Below are positions 21,087 to 35,400 of a DNA stretch of 64,000 nt, in pieces. A program made the position numbers and the translations under genes. The notes beneath the pieces are model-generated. The model worked only from the letters and a program-made list of their open reading frames with translations, was not told the origin of the DNA and did not search any database. This stretch comes from Stichopus chloronotus (Eukaryota; Echinodermata; Holothuroidea; Aspidochirotida; Stichopodidae): the NCBI GenBank assembly GCA_021234535.1, contig CM037843.1:24397911-24461910 (forward strand), in the 5' to 3' direction. Position 1 is the stretch's first letter, and the number at the start of each line of letters is the position of its first letter.

Positions 21087-24000
21087 TCTACTCATTAGAC
21101 AGGGTACACTTTGTAATGGCTTCCAAATGTCAGTAACTTCCTAGCAAAAATTTACAAAACGTCATTCATAGAGTACCAAAAGTAAGAGATTTCCTTGACA
21201 TCGGCAGCGGTAAGTCTTCGGGCCGCTGTGTTAAAATGATGGTCCATCCACTGATTGGATACAGCCATTCTTGGCGCAGAAAGACACAAACTTACACAAA
21301 ATAATGTACCTGACTTAAACATTTTGATGAACAATTACAAATTGAGAGAGGGCAGAAGCAGAACTGAAAAAAAAAAAAGAATTGAAAAGCTTATTATGTA
21401 CATACGGCAACAAAATTATCTTTGATATGAAGCCATATTTTAAGTCATAAAATTGCCTGATGGAGAAGGCAAGATTTGGAATGGGTTTTTATTTACAATT
21501 CAACCATAGAAAGAAACAAAGTAAAAAATATTAAACAAAACAAAGGAAACAAGCAAAAAGATAAATGACACATAATCATAAACCAAGGTAGATGGCTATG
21601 GACATTTGTGCTTCTGCTTAAAATTAAATTAAAAAAACAAAACTGAGCGGAGACTTAAAAAAAAACGTAGAATAAAGGAAAAGAAGTACAAACAAAGAAA
21701 ATTACTAAGGAAGCTGAAATGAGGTAAAAATAGATATGAAAGGAGGTCAACCATCTGAAAGTGTCTACTAAATTCACCTGGAGAAAGTTGTTTCGGAGCA
21801 ATAGAAACATACAGTTTTTATGGTAAAGGATAAACCAGCATTGCCTTGAAAAATATGCTATAATCACCCACAAGTCAATCACTTAGCAAAAACCTTTTTG
21901 ACTCACTGATTTTTTTAGAACTGTTCACCCTTCTATAGACTAAATTTACGCACTATATTATTAAGTGTTCATTTTTAACGCTCAAATGTTTGGTGGGTTG
22001 AAGTTAAATCAGAAAATGTCTGTAAACTTAGCAGATCCAACTTCCTTGTTAAATACATGGGAAGAAACTCTAGAAAGTTAAACTGGACACCCACAAATTG
22101 CTACTAAAGTCTTCAGAGGGTTGATTGAAAAAAAAATCAACAATTGTAATAACACCTCAAATGGTTCTTCCATACATTGCTTACGTGACCAGTATCAAGG
22201 TGATGAAACATCTATAAAGCTACATGAATCTGATGAAGAACATTGCATGTCATGAAATAGATTGTTGAGATATTCAGAAATGCCACAGCTGGGTAAATAC
22301 TGATTTGATTCAGAGATGTATGGTTAAGGGAAAATCCACAACACCCCCCCAATCACTTCATCTTACAAGACCCACCCACCGACTCTTCAATGTAGGCTAA
22401 CTACATTACCTCATATAATCCCATCAACTCTTACAACTCCATTGCCTCTTTCGACCTCATCACCACTTGCAACTTAAATCCTACTACTTGTTACAACCCT
22501 AACTAAAAAACCTACTACAACCCCAGCCCCCTCATCTCATACAATTCCAACCCCAACCCAAATACCAACTTGAGGGGCGATCAGCTTTAATGAGTACCCT
22601 TGTCCATAGAGAGGGTAAAAAAAAAAGCATCTGTAAGGATAAATCCTAGAAATTTTCAGGAGGTTTCTTAGTGACCAAGTAGACTGGAATGTGTAAAATA
22701 ATAAGATTAGATAAAAGCTGAACATGGTTGAAAACATTACCTAGATTTAATTAAAACAGATCAGTAAAGAAATGACTAAAGTTTTAATACAGCTGACGAA
22801 AACAAAACTGGACAATTCAAAACTATGACAACGTCAACTTGTTATCACATTATTAAACTCACAATACCCTTCATTTTGTTCTCCAACTGTACTAAACAAA
22901 ATTCAGAATACTTTTACCACCAAAGTTGATCTCAGTTGTTTGTCAAAGTTGATTACAGGGCAGTTACAGGCCAAAGAGAAAATGAAATGAATATCAATCA
23001 ATGTTTCATGTTTTTTCAACAAAATCTGCATTTTCACCTGATAAAATGAATACCTTGAAAATTTTAGCAGGTTTTCTGCAGGTACTGAGAATTTGTTCAC
23101 ATTATGACTACATTACAAACATCCTGAATACATTTCATTTCCATTTCTCTTCACATTCCTTCCAAGGTATTTGAAAATTGGCACTCAATGCTGCTTCCAG
23201 TTAATTCCAACTTTGCCACACCCTTTTTCTCTCCACCCTTTTCTCAGATAATGGTCTCTCTTCGATAACAAATGAACATCAAGTGAGATGATCGTTTAAA
23301 TCGAGAAATGTCAGTCAAGTTTATCATAAACATTTTGATTAAAGCAAGGTAGTCATTTGACTATTGGCATTGATATTAATGTTACATACCCATTATCCTA
23401 ATACGCATGTCCTTCTGCACAGCGTGTTAGCATTATTTACCATGAATTTGCTTTAAATAAGCATTTTGATGGCAAGAATAAGCAATTTGTACACATTTCG
23501 GAGCAAAACCAAAAGAAAAAAAAGGAAGAGTAACCTGCTGACGAAAGACAATTTGGCGTTGATAATTTTCTAGGCGCATCACATCAAACAATGGAAAGCA
23601 GGAAATGAAACAACAGATGAAAATGTTTGACAAGCATTGCTTTTGTAAGCTCTCAAAATAAAAATGCAGAGGATTGTCTAAAAAATTCTCAAGTTGGTGA
23701 TCTGACTCAAACTATATTGAAGAAGAAAAAGAAACATCTATCACACACAAAGAAATATTCTAATATGTCTCTAATAAATTTCTAAATTGTTTCTTGTACA
23801 TAATTTCCACAATAACAGCATTCTAATTTAAAAGCTTAGGCTGCATGCCTTCACCTTCCTATGTAGTTCATATATATATATATATATATTTATATTCATA
23901 TATACTTACATAATTTATCACTTATCACAGGTGAGGATTTGAATAAACTAATAATCCGTTACCAACTTAATTTACGACCAGTGTCCTTGGATGTAAAGCA

Positions 24001-25829
24001 GTTGTAATGAGACAAACGACATCAAATGGGAATAGCTGCGAAGATTTAAACTGATAGAAACCACTTCCTCATCATCATTAAAATTATGCCATCAAAGCAA
24101 CAGCTACGGATGACACGTTGTCAAAAACCAGAATGAGGTAACAAAATATTAATAAGAGGGAGGAGTAACGACAGTCAAATCTAGAGGAGCAGAATCTTGT
24201 TTTGACTCGGTGAATCTCAGCCAAATGTGAATGTCTGACTGAAATATAATCACGGATCCTCAAGCTCCTGCAAAGTCTGGGATGCTTTGAAACATTTCAC
24301 ATTCTGGTTTGACGGTTTGCTAAGGTCATTAGATCAGCAAAAGCCACGAAGAAAAGATGTTGTGGTAACTATGAGCAATTCCTGAATACAGCTCAGAAAG
24401 GCAGGTTGAAAGATCTGGACCTTAAAGTGTTTTTTGTGTCTGTATTGTCAACTATTTTCCTGTCGGAAAATTCTTCAAAAGGAGGACGGTAAGGTAAAGT
24501 GTAAAATCAAAATAAAATGATGAGAGACACTGATCAGACTTTGTAAAAGCCGCTATCACCAAAAACAAATTAATTAAACCATAAACTTTGCAGGCCAACA
24601 GGGAAGTGTCTCTTCAGCTTTGTCCGAGTTTCCATTGACTTTTGTTGTAATTTTGTGACTAAATAAAGGATGGAATTCGAAAGACATTGCAAACTCCTTT
24701 TTATTTTCCTTTTTCATGAACATTTTTTATGAGCTGCTTCAACCAATCAACAATTTTGGCACAAACGAAGAAGATATGAGAATGACTTTAATCAGAGGTA
24801 TCGACTAGTTTCTGACAAAACCCAAGACACAATTAATCACTGAAGCAATTTAAACCAGGTCAAACACTTTACAAATACTTTCAATGTGAACCTTTAGTTA
24901 AACCATACCTCAAATACTTGGTAAGGTAGGATGTGAAGCACCTGGTTTCAGTTTTGTTGGAGAAAGAAATGAACTTAAAAAGCACTTTTTTTCCGAGAAA
25001 GTATTGACTGAATGCATAGAAGGAGCATTCTTCTCTGCGGATGAAAATTTTTCAGAATTTCTTTTGAAGTTCACTAACTACATGACACAACAGTGCCAAG
25101 TCATGATTGATTGATTTGAAGCACATATTAAATATACACACAAAAAAAAGATTGAGCTTCTAACAGGAATACAAGGTTTCACAGAGGCAAGTTTGTAGCA
25201 AGAGGAGGTAAACAAGTTATTTTCACATGTAAAACAAATTCGAATTTCTCTACAGAAAAGTAATAAGTCAAATGATGTCATGGCGAACAAACTTCCAAAA
25301 AGGTACCGTATATCTCTCCTTCTCCCACAAATCCTTCAATCACAAGAAATAAAATTTCAAAACGTTTGTGCTGAGAGCACACTTCAACTGACGGTTTTGG
25401 CTCTTCGAGGGAGTCAATTTAATGTTGTTTTCATGTCAAATGAATGCTGACTACTTATAAATTTTGCATCAAGTAATTCATCAAGAAGCCTCCACTCTTT
25501 AGGGACCATTCAGCTTCCTTTGTCTCCTTTTAATCATTTAACAAAGCTTATAAACCATTCCTTTCTACAACTCTAATCTCTCTCCCTCTAATCTCTTCCA
25601 AAGCCACAAGAATGGAATCTTGTGAAAGATTTTGCTGTTGGATCTAACTCTTGAAAGATCTTGCTCTTGGGTAAGATCTTGCTCTTGAAGGAAGACCTTG
25701 AAACATCTTGCTCTTGGATATCTGTTTTGATTTATTTTGCCCATTATGACTATCCTGATTGCACCTAAACACATAGCTCTCCAGCCGGCCAATTGCAAGC
25801 AAGGTGAGACAGGCAAAAACCAACGGTCC
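21087..25829. other. Region downstream of the CCDC88 stop codon: probable 3' UTR at right, otherwise no gene seen
   Basis: The CCDC88 stop is at 25830-25832, so its minus-strand 3' UTR must occupy some of this region. I cannot fix the polyadenylation site. The segment 22330-22560 is a C/A-rich degenerate tract, G-rich on the minus strand. A (TA)n array lies at 23871-23889. No other coding frame is convincing. Confidence 0.5.
23871..23889. repeat. (TA)n microsatellite
   Basis: About nine TA units. Confidence 0.95.
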
Positions 25830-26456
25830 CTACACACATCCATACTCATACCAGACTGAGTTCTTCTTCTTTTCTTTCTCTCCCTTGCCATCCCCCGGGG
25901 TTTGGTCCCCACCCTCATCTTTTGTTGCCGATTGGTTGGTGGGGCTGGGGGTTTTTGGCGATGTTTTCGTTGGGGTTGTACTCCCCGGGCTGCATGACTG
26001 CAGCTTATCCAGTTTGGCTGATAATCTCTTGACCTGAGATGGATTTTGCAGGTCCATCTCACCATCAGGGGGTCTCCTCTTAGATGAGAGATCCACAGCC
26101 GACTTTGGTCTTTCCTTCCTCTTTGTGTGGTCACTTTTGGGGTCTCCATTCGTCCTTCTCACAGGTGAGAGAGCGCCATCTGTGTCCGCTTTGTTCTGCT
26201 TGAAAGGCCTTGGACTGAAACCCAGGGTGGTGTAATGGTTATCCGTAGTCTGGAGTAAAACTTCCTCGGGGAATTCAAACTGGACATCTTGAGATATATT
26301 GCTGTTCAAGTCATCCACATACATCGCAGAGGAGAGAGGGACCTCCAAGGCAGCCTCGACACGATCCTGGATGGGGTTACCAGTGTAGGAGACGTTGACT
26401 GCATCAGGTAGATGAGCAGAGGAGGGGAGGAGGTCAGGCTGATGAGCCAGCTGCTG
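25830..26456 (-). CDS. CCDC88C: CCDC88 terminal coding exon, ends in PDZ ligand YGCV
   Basis: 208 codons and a TAG stop. It begins QQLAHQPDLLPSSAHLPD and is disordered, with a Pro/Thr/Ser/Lys-rich stretch (TTPTKTSPKTPSPTNQS) and a Lys cluster. It ends KNSVWYEYGCV. GCV at the C-terminus is the known Dishevelled PDZ-binding ligand of Daple. The acceptor is TTTCCAG, phase 0. Confidence 0.92.
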   Translation of the reverse strand, partial: QQLAHQPDLLPSSAHLPDAVNVSYTGNPIQDRVEAALEVPLSSAMYVDDLNSNISQDVQFEFPEEVLLQTTDNHYTTLGFSPRPFKQNKADTDGALSPVRRTNGDPKSDHTKRKERPKSAVDLSSKRRPPDGEMDLQNPSQVKRLSAKLDKLQSCSPGSTTPTKTSPKTPSPTNQSATKDEGGDQTPGDGKGEKEKKKNSVWYEYGCV

Positions 26457-29400
26457 CTGGAAAAGAAATCATGGTATACTCAAGTAAGATCTCCTCAGCC
26501 CCCTTCTTCATCTTCCCAATGTTCCCCATCAAGGATTCCACTACCTCTTTCCAGTTAGCCATTTGTCATTCAACCATTTCACAAAAACTTATTTTTGAGA
26601 ACTTATTGTACCTATGTCTGTCTTGTGGACATCTGTTTTCCGGAACAATTCTTTCTGAAAGTTGTTGAAATAGTTGGCAAAGAAAGAAAAGGAGGCTACA
26701 AGCAGGAATTTTTGTGGTTCTTGGTTATTCCATTTTGAATTGTATTCAGACATGAGCCCTTGTTCCATCTAATGTCCCAATATCACTCAGATCAACCTTC
26801 ACCAAACCAAGCGTCTATTTAATTTGCTCCTTAAGGGTCGAGTACCACAGAAAAGCTGAAGCATTTGTTCCATATATGAGAGAGATTTGCAAAATTATCA
26901 AATTTGAGATTTTGAGGAGTTACACTTTCCAAGCATGCTGGAAAGTTGCAGTCAAACACAAGCAGGTGAACAAACCAACTGACCAACAAATGAATGAACA
27001 AACAAATACACATAGACAAATAGATAGTTATGTGGGAGGGATTTAATGAAAAGAAATGTAGAGAAGGATTGATAAAAATGAGAGGTTGCATGAAGAGAGG
27101 AAAGGAGAAAGGGTAAAGTATCCACAAACAAAAAACAAAACAAAAATAAAATAAGTCATGAGGAGAGAGGCACAGCAAGGCAGAGACGACCCAAGGCAAG
27201 TTTACTTTCCTTCACATACTTTATTCATTCAATAAATTGTTTGCACTGTTTACAAAAATTTTACAAGAAGAAAATACTGAAAATAGAAAGCAGTGTAGGA
27301 ATTTTAACTAAAAAAGTAGAGACACTAAAATTAAGAGAGCATCTTTTATGACTGACGGTTAATGCTAGTCAAACATCTTTAATACCAGTAATTCAATATT
27401 TCACAATTCCTTCAATAAGATACGATAAGACTACTTTGAGGAACTAGAGTTGCAAATGCAATATCTAGCAAAAGGAACAATAAGTCAATTCCCTGCAGAC
27501 CAGTGTTTTTGACATATTTGCGGTTAATGTCTGATACAAACACTGAACATCAAAAGCATTGCAGTTAGACCCTATCTACTACAAACAGCAAAGAAATGGT
27601 GCCTAAATGGTGACTGTCATATGGATGGATTTGAAACCCACTGGCTCAATTCCACTGGCACCAAAAATGGAACTTTGGACCACAAAACACTGTAAAGAAT
27701 CTGTTCTCAGTTATTAATGATTTGCTCAAGTCCTTTCACATCCAGACAAGCATTCAAACACACACAAATGTATTGTTTACAAAAAAAAAAAAAAAAAAAC
27801 ATATCTTAACCAAAAGTGGGGTCCACAACAACCATGAATAATAATAATAAAAAGACATAGAGCAAACGCTGATATTGTTGAAAGAACAAGGCTTTAAACA
27901 ATGCCATGTTTTTTTGGTTTCCTCAGAAGCAAGCCCTTATATTTAACATCGACAAGGTGGCAAATGGAATGTATAATTTAAAGACACTCTTAAACAACAA
28001 AAATAGATTGGTGTGTGTAAAACTTTACTGACTGGTGTGATGCTAAAAAATGGCAAAATGAAAAAAAGTTTAATTCAGGATGTTGTGACAATGGTTGAGA
28101 AACTCCTACGATGATTAAAATCAACTACCGATGGAACTAATGAGAAATACTGCTATGATGTGAGGCTTTACAGAATGACCATATGCCTAAATATGAAGAT
28201 GATTCTATGGTTTGTTAGGGTTTGTGATATCCAACCCGGAGGTATCGGACTCGACAAATGAAAAATGGAAAAGGGGAGAGGGGAGGCAGGGGGTGAGAGA
28301 AAGGTGACCAAGGGATATAGCCAAATTTTTGGAAAATCTTTGCCAAATTTTCTCCATCTCTTTCCATGGTTACCCCTGTAATCTGTTTCCCCAAACTGAA
28401 AAATATTCTTTCTGATGTGGATAGACAGGAGAGAGGATAAAATGAATGTGGATGAGGAGGATACATTTAAGACACTCAAACTTTATTTCACAAGATGCTT
28501 TTTGCCTTACAATGATTTTTTTTTTTTGTATAGTGCAAAGCATCCAAACTTCAGAAGCTTAGGAACAGATTTGAGTCCATCAATTTGTTTCCCATAAAGC
28601 TAAATAACACGATTTCTCATTTGCCAATGAGCGCAGGCACCAATTTGCTCAAGTAAGTAAATCAGTGTTAGGCCACCAAACCACCAGAAACAACAATGCA
28701 AAATTTAGCTGCACCAATAAACAACAACAACATGATTATCATCACAAGTTTTTTTTTTCAAAGTCAATAAATGAAGGCATATGCTTCAATGTTTGCTAAT
28801 GTGGAACAATGTGTACGTTTAATATTCAAGCAAGAATTGGGTGATAAATCCAGTATTAGAAACTTGTTTCAAGCCACTGCATTGCTACTTTAACAGCAAC
28901 AAATGCAAAGGGTAAACAATTAAACACTTTTCTTCAAACGATCATTACCTAATGTCTACTGCTGGAAATGAGTAATATAAACAATTAGAATATTTTATCA
29001 ACAATTTTTCTTTATAATGGAGCTAACAAAGACAGTATGATTTATGTGAGTGTTTTCATAGTTAACCTGGGTACCCAAATGGCATTTTATTCCCCGGATT
29101 CTAAATTACTTTATCAAGTGAAAATGACACAACATCTGTGTGAATACACAGTGTCAGGTTGCCAAATTTCACCTACCGTACACAGCAAGTAGCTCAAAAT
29201 GGAATTTTCTGCTTTTCCCATTCATGGAAAGGTGAAAGGCAAGTGCATGTAGTGTACTAATAAGATTCCTCCAAACAAATGTGATGTACATACTGTGGAA
29301 ATAGCAGTGTTAACAATTAAGCCGCCATTTTGGTCGGCTACTTGGATACCCAACGGGTATGAGAGAAAAGTACCTGATTCTGAGTTTTAGGAAGATACTT

Positions 29401-32400
29401 CAAAAATTTGTTCGTCTCACTGCGAAAGGCTGTTTGGATGGTTCACTTTTTACAAACATCTGTAAGCGTGATCTTGTGTCTGTACACAGTTTCAAATTGG
29501 GACATACTTGTGTTTCACCGCTAAACAGCTTGACATTTAAAGATCTTACTGTGAATGCAGCTTACGAGAGGGTTACACTAAACCAATTATTGTGAATGTA
29601 TGTTTAAATATGCATACATGATCAATCCTTAATCTGTATCAACACATTTGACATACGCCTGGCGAATGGATGTGAATGGGCAGCTGGCAAATATCTGGCA
29701 GGATAGTTTCTACTAAATGTGACTCCAGATTTTTGCTACTGTAGATCAGATTTTCTTGAAAGGCTAAAGGAGACTTCACTCTCAATGAGATTACGAACGT
29801 GAGCTACGATACATATCAAACTTGTCTGCTATTTTTCAACAGCCTTGAAATTACAAGCCACTACCGCAAGTGTATGTTACACATGTATTTAAAACGCATC
29901 ATCTGTGCCAAAAACTAACGACTGTCAACTGCTATGGTGAGCATATATTTGACACAGTGATAGAAATAACAAATGCATTTTAACACAGGAATATATTCCT
30001 TGTGATCATCAAAAAACAGTAACTATCGTTGTAAATGTATGTTTCGGAGTGCCTACAATCTCTTGACAGCGTCTTTGATTACAATCTCTATGATTTATGT
30101 AAGTTTAATGGATTACTGATGCTTTACCTATGACAAAATGTCTGAAACTACTGTTAAACTGGTATGGTGAATGTATGTTTCACACATTTTACAGTATATA
30201 TACTATGTTCTGTTGGTAAACACTGCATGTGACTTCAAATGTTTATTAGCATGGGTCAGTTTTCTTACACTGATCAAAAGATTAGGCATTAAATGTCATT
30301 GCAAATGTATATGTCACTAATAGATTGATACTGATACAGTACTTCCCCACTGGCAATGTTTTGGGCCGAAAATGAAAAGTAGGGTCAACCTCACACACAG
30401 ATTTGATTCATCATTACATGGGAATTTGGAATACAGTATACCTGTGAATGAGGAAAGCATTTTGGTTAATTTCTGTTGGTATTCTTAATAGCATCTTTGT
30501 GGAACTTGCAGAGAAAAATTTGGAGGGAAGGAGCATGCAAAGTGTATCAACCTCTGTTTAAAGGTTGTCTGTATGGGCCCCAGATAAACTAGACTTCCAA
30601 AATACGGTCACATGTCATATTTTTACATTTTTTTTTTGTCTTATAATGAACATTTTCCAATCTAGTGGCTCAATCATGAAATGTTCCCTCAAAGTCTGGA
30701 AAATGTTCTAGAGGGTAAATGATAGTGTGACATAAATTGGGGCCTATACAGAATAACCTTTAAGCATAATTAAGGAAGAAAGAGTAGTGTAAAGGGGAAA
30801 AGAAGTCACAGCAATGAAAAAAAAAAGAAGAAAAGACTACACTACAGGAATCAAACTACTGGTCACATAGAACACAGCAAAGCAGTAGATATACACAGAA
30901 AAAGCCACAGAGAAACAGGTAAAGCTTTAACTTGCTGCCATGAATAATTTTGCAAATCTTTAAACCCTAGTTCTATACTTGGTAGGATTGCTACATATGC
31001 GGACAGCGGCAGGAAGACGATATTTGCGATACATTTTTAATGACATTTTGCATAAGACTCATGAAACTTTAAGAATTCATTTCTTCCATCAATATACCAA
31101 CTTACAAAAGACAAAGAAAAATTGATGTGAGGTAGTGAATTACACAATAGGAAACATTATCATCATCATCCCTTTGCTTTTCCAGTTTAATCTACAATCC
31201 ACTTTCTCCTGTTTTGACCATTCCCATAAGATCCAAGACCAATCCATTTTGTCTCAAAGAATTTAAAATACAAGATTGCCGGAAGCCAAAGCAACTTACA
31301 TTACAAACAATGTTTTTAAACCTTTCAAATAGATGATAAGGTTTTCCAGCAATGCACACTGATCATGATAGAAACTGAAGTAATACTGAAACAATGCAAT
31401 ATGTTTCAATAAAACTGTAAAAAAAAAAGACATTAAAAGCAAGGGTGCAAAATTGTAAATGCCAACAGTATTTTGACAACCTTGTTTAAAACATTCAGGC
31501 AAAGAGTTGCTAAATACATCAGAATATGTAAGGCCTGTTTAATAAAAGTTTCATCACTTATAGTTCTATCAATTAAAACATCAAACACTGTACAATCTCT
31601 CACAAATAAATCAAATTTCTCTTAACCATTTTAGTAAGGCAACATATCGGTAAAATTGCAAAGAATAAGTCACTATCAAACAATAGTTGCTCTCTTCACC
31701 TTTGGCACAAGTAGCTGATGTTTGGGGGAAAAAAATGTATAGCTCTTTCTAATCAGCAAATCAACTCGCAGGGAATAGAATTTGAGCAGACTCCAAAAAA
31801 AAGGGAAGGAAAACAGAAATTTTTAGAGGATCTTTTGTAGCACTGACCATGAAAAGACCCTTCCTGTTTGTTTCGCATTTTTCACAGCTAGTTTAGACCA
31901 AAAGAGATAAATTAATGTAGACCTGATATCCTGCACCATATTTTATCAAAGTGTGACTGAATCCTTGTTACAAACAATATAGACTGTTTGACCATTAAAA
32001 CCTGCTACGCATATTTACACACTTTTGGAAAACCGAGCATTCCGCATAAAGCCCTCAAGTTTTCTGATCATATATTCACTGCATTTGCAAGAAAACTGCT
32101 TTGCTTGAAAATGATTTCAAACCACTGGACCAACAATGAGTGGCCACAGCTTGTAACCAAAGGACTTTTCTCTGAATACGATTGCAGCATCTACACTGAA
32201 ATCTACAGGAAGCACATTGCAGCAAAACAGGGTTGTGTTCAACCAAAGGCAAGATCTGAAAATTGTTGCATAGTATATCGATGGGGTTATTATTCTGCTG
32301 CCAACTGACAGATATTACACAAGAAGACTTGAAGCTTTTGATTAATGCATAAAACAACAACTGGTTTCGATGGGTTTGAGATTTGACTTTGCAGATTTTT

Positions 32401-35400
32401 ACTCCTATTTTTTTTCCTCTGCCCGTAACACCATCATGAGGACTTTCCCTGTTTTGAGTTAAACCACTTTTTCTTTTTGCCACCTACTTTTTGGTCACTG
32501 CTCTCTTCAGCAATGTTTTCCACCGAATTGGCCCTTAAATCGGTGAGGATCTCCCGTGATCTGCTTTTGATCCGGGAGAGCATCCCGACGGAACTTCCCT
32601 TTCTGGCCACCTTTTCTCCGGTACGTCCAGACTTCTTGACGAATCGGGATGCAGAATCATCCAAACTGCCTTCTGTTGATGAAAATTCAGCAATAAGATC
32701 ATTACAACTATTAACAAGAGAAGAAATATTACAGGTTTTGAAATTTCTTTGACATTTCTCAGCCATTATGAAAGGCTTTCACGGAGCAAATATCTGGATG
32801 CCAAGTCCATCTAATATCATTTGCAAAGCCAACTTGACTATGTAATCATTTGACAAAGTTTTAGCACAAAAATTTGAACAAATATGAACAAATATCCTTT
32901 AAAGATCACAAAAGGCTTGAGTAAAACTTGCTTGCCACAATTTTTGGTGGATATTTAACAACTATCATATCTTATAAAACCAAACAAAAGAGCAAATCAA
33001 CACAAAAATATTCTTTAAATCCATTGTTATCACAAACATTTTCAGGAATCACTTCTTCCTCATCAGGTGCAGAAATATTTTAAGTTTGAAAATTTTCTAA
33101 GTCCATTTGCCTTCAAGCTGATTGGGGTGGGATCTTTTAATGAGAAATAACTACTGACTTTGCAGGTTTTAAATACAATTCAGTAGTTCTTGTTAATATC
33201 CTTAAATCTGCTAAGCATGGACTTTCTTAAGATAAGAGATGGGAAACCAACAAAAGGGATACTTATTACATAAGCAAAATCTTTACTATTATCCTCTTCT
33301 ACTCTTTTCTTAGTGAGCATGTGTTTGTCAAGGAGTTCTTTACACAGTCATCAAAAATCTTATAAGGATATCTGTAAGGTTTGGAATTTAGTTTCAACTT
33401 TGAAAATTCTTCATGGAAAAGTGACCATGTATTACACACAATAAAAGCCCAATTCAAGAAACACTTTATTAATCCTGTCCTCCATGCCATTGGACAAAAA
33501 ACATGAAAGTTAAGAATTACATTTGAATTTGTTAGTTTCCTATAAACAGTAGAGTGGTACCAATCACCAGTTCCAGAGTGTAATTCAATATGAGTATCCA
33601 AGGAAGTAAATTGTTTGTCGCCAATTTCAGATGTAAACTTTAGGTTTGGGTGGATGCCATTGAGTAAATCTTGAAATTTAGATACATACTCTTGAGAATC
33701 CAAAATACAGAATATATCATCTACATATCTGAGGAAGAGAAGGGGCTTACAATTAAATTGCTTAGCCCTGACCTGGTTTTCGTAGTGAGCAAGAAAGAAA
33801 TTTGCAAATTGCAGTGGGACTTTGCAAAGTCAGTAGTTATTTCTCGTTGAAAGATCCCACCCCAATCAGCTTGAAGGCAAATGTCATTTATCTTTTTTAA
33901 ATGTTCTTGTGATAAGAATGAATCTTACATTGGTGAGACCAAATGACATTTGTATACCAGCATTAGGGGACATCTACCTGGCAGATCAGCCATCCATGAC
34001 CTCACACTCAACTGTAAAAATGCAGGTCCTCTGACAGTAGTACCTTTTCCACAATGCAACTCAGATTTTGAAATAAAAGTAAAAGAAGCTCTGCTCATAA
34101 AGAAGCACAAACCTTCACTTAACACCCAATTATATCACCATGGATCTTGCTATATGCTTTCTGTATTTTGATGTGTTTTGATCTATTTGTTTGTATATAT
34201 TGTACCTTTCTATCTATGGACTAGGAAAATTTTCAAATTCTGTATATTTATTTCTGCACCTGATGAGGAAGAAGTGCTCCTTCGAAAACATTTGTGATAA
34301 CAATGGACTAAAAAATAATGTTAATATATATACATAAATATATTAATAAATAATAACTCTTACAAAACTATATCACATCTTAACTTGTACAAAATATAGC
34401 ATACATCACGTCTTAGTTTCATTTGACTCTAAAAGCAGAGGTTGCCACCAAAACAACAGGGTAATTTGTTTGCAAGATAGCAGTGTGGCCAAAAACTTAC
34501 AAGATTAAAACTCTTGTTGTAACAAAGTTTACTGGCTCTCTATGGAATTTATATGGTTAACTAATCAGGTTTCTTTCCTATGGCTTTCTTGCCTGTGTCC
34601 AGTTTATTGACCTAAAATCCAGCAATGTTGAAATTTGTGTGGCATTAACAGCAATAGGTTTCAGGTTCATAGCACTGAAGATAAAAAGTTGACAAGCCAA
34701 AATTACGAACTACCATGATAAAGTTTCACAGAGACACAAAAAAGAAAAAGTAAAAGACACCCCAATCGACCCAGAATGCAAGAATGGATTGTGGATTTGC
34801 CAATGCAAAAGGAAACCGGTTACCAAAAACAGTACACTGACATAACACATACCAAATGTGTGGTCTGTCAGTGACCCTTTCACAGGGTACTGTTTTGTTA
34901 AAGCAGAAGCTTGTTGTACTATTTGTAGTACTGGAGCATACCAAATATGACATAAAACCACCACCAAAACAAAAGGCTTCTTGTACTCAATGAGTTACCT
35001 CAACAGACTAACAAACATATATGTGTGTGCTTCCATTCCTGAGGTAATGCTTACAAAGCTTCAAACAGTCTGACCTCTGTTGACTTTTGACAACCACCAA
35101 GAGGGTTCTTGTGGTAAATGAGGTCAATTTGAAATAAATATTAAAATGAGAATAGTGAATTGTTCTGTTATGGTGCAGTCTTTATTTTGCACATTAACCA
35201 AACCTCACAACCTGCAAAGATTATGAGTTATAGAGTAGCTCAAAGGGGCTCACTGAGTAAATATCGATAGGATTGTGGCGATTTAGAAGGGTATAAACAC
35301 ATGACAATAATTACACTTAGCATAATGAGTCAAATAGTTATGAAAACTGTCAAAATTATTGACCATTACTTGTACTGGTTGTGTGCATGTGAATAAAATA

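Noticed and set aside
26831..27199. Hydrophobic minus-strand ORF (possible membrane protein)
   Set aside because: The Phe/Leu runs reflect A-rich plus-strand intron sequence. No start context or homology was found.
32076..32483. 135-codon minus-strand ORF below exon t
   Set aside because: No similarity. It overlaps exon t read-through in another frame and shows no codon or motif signal.
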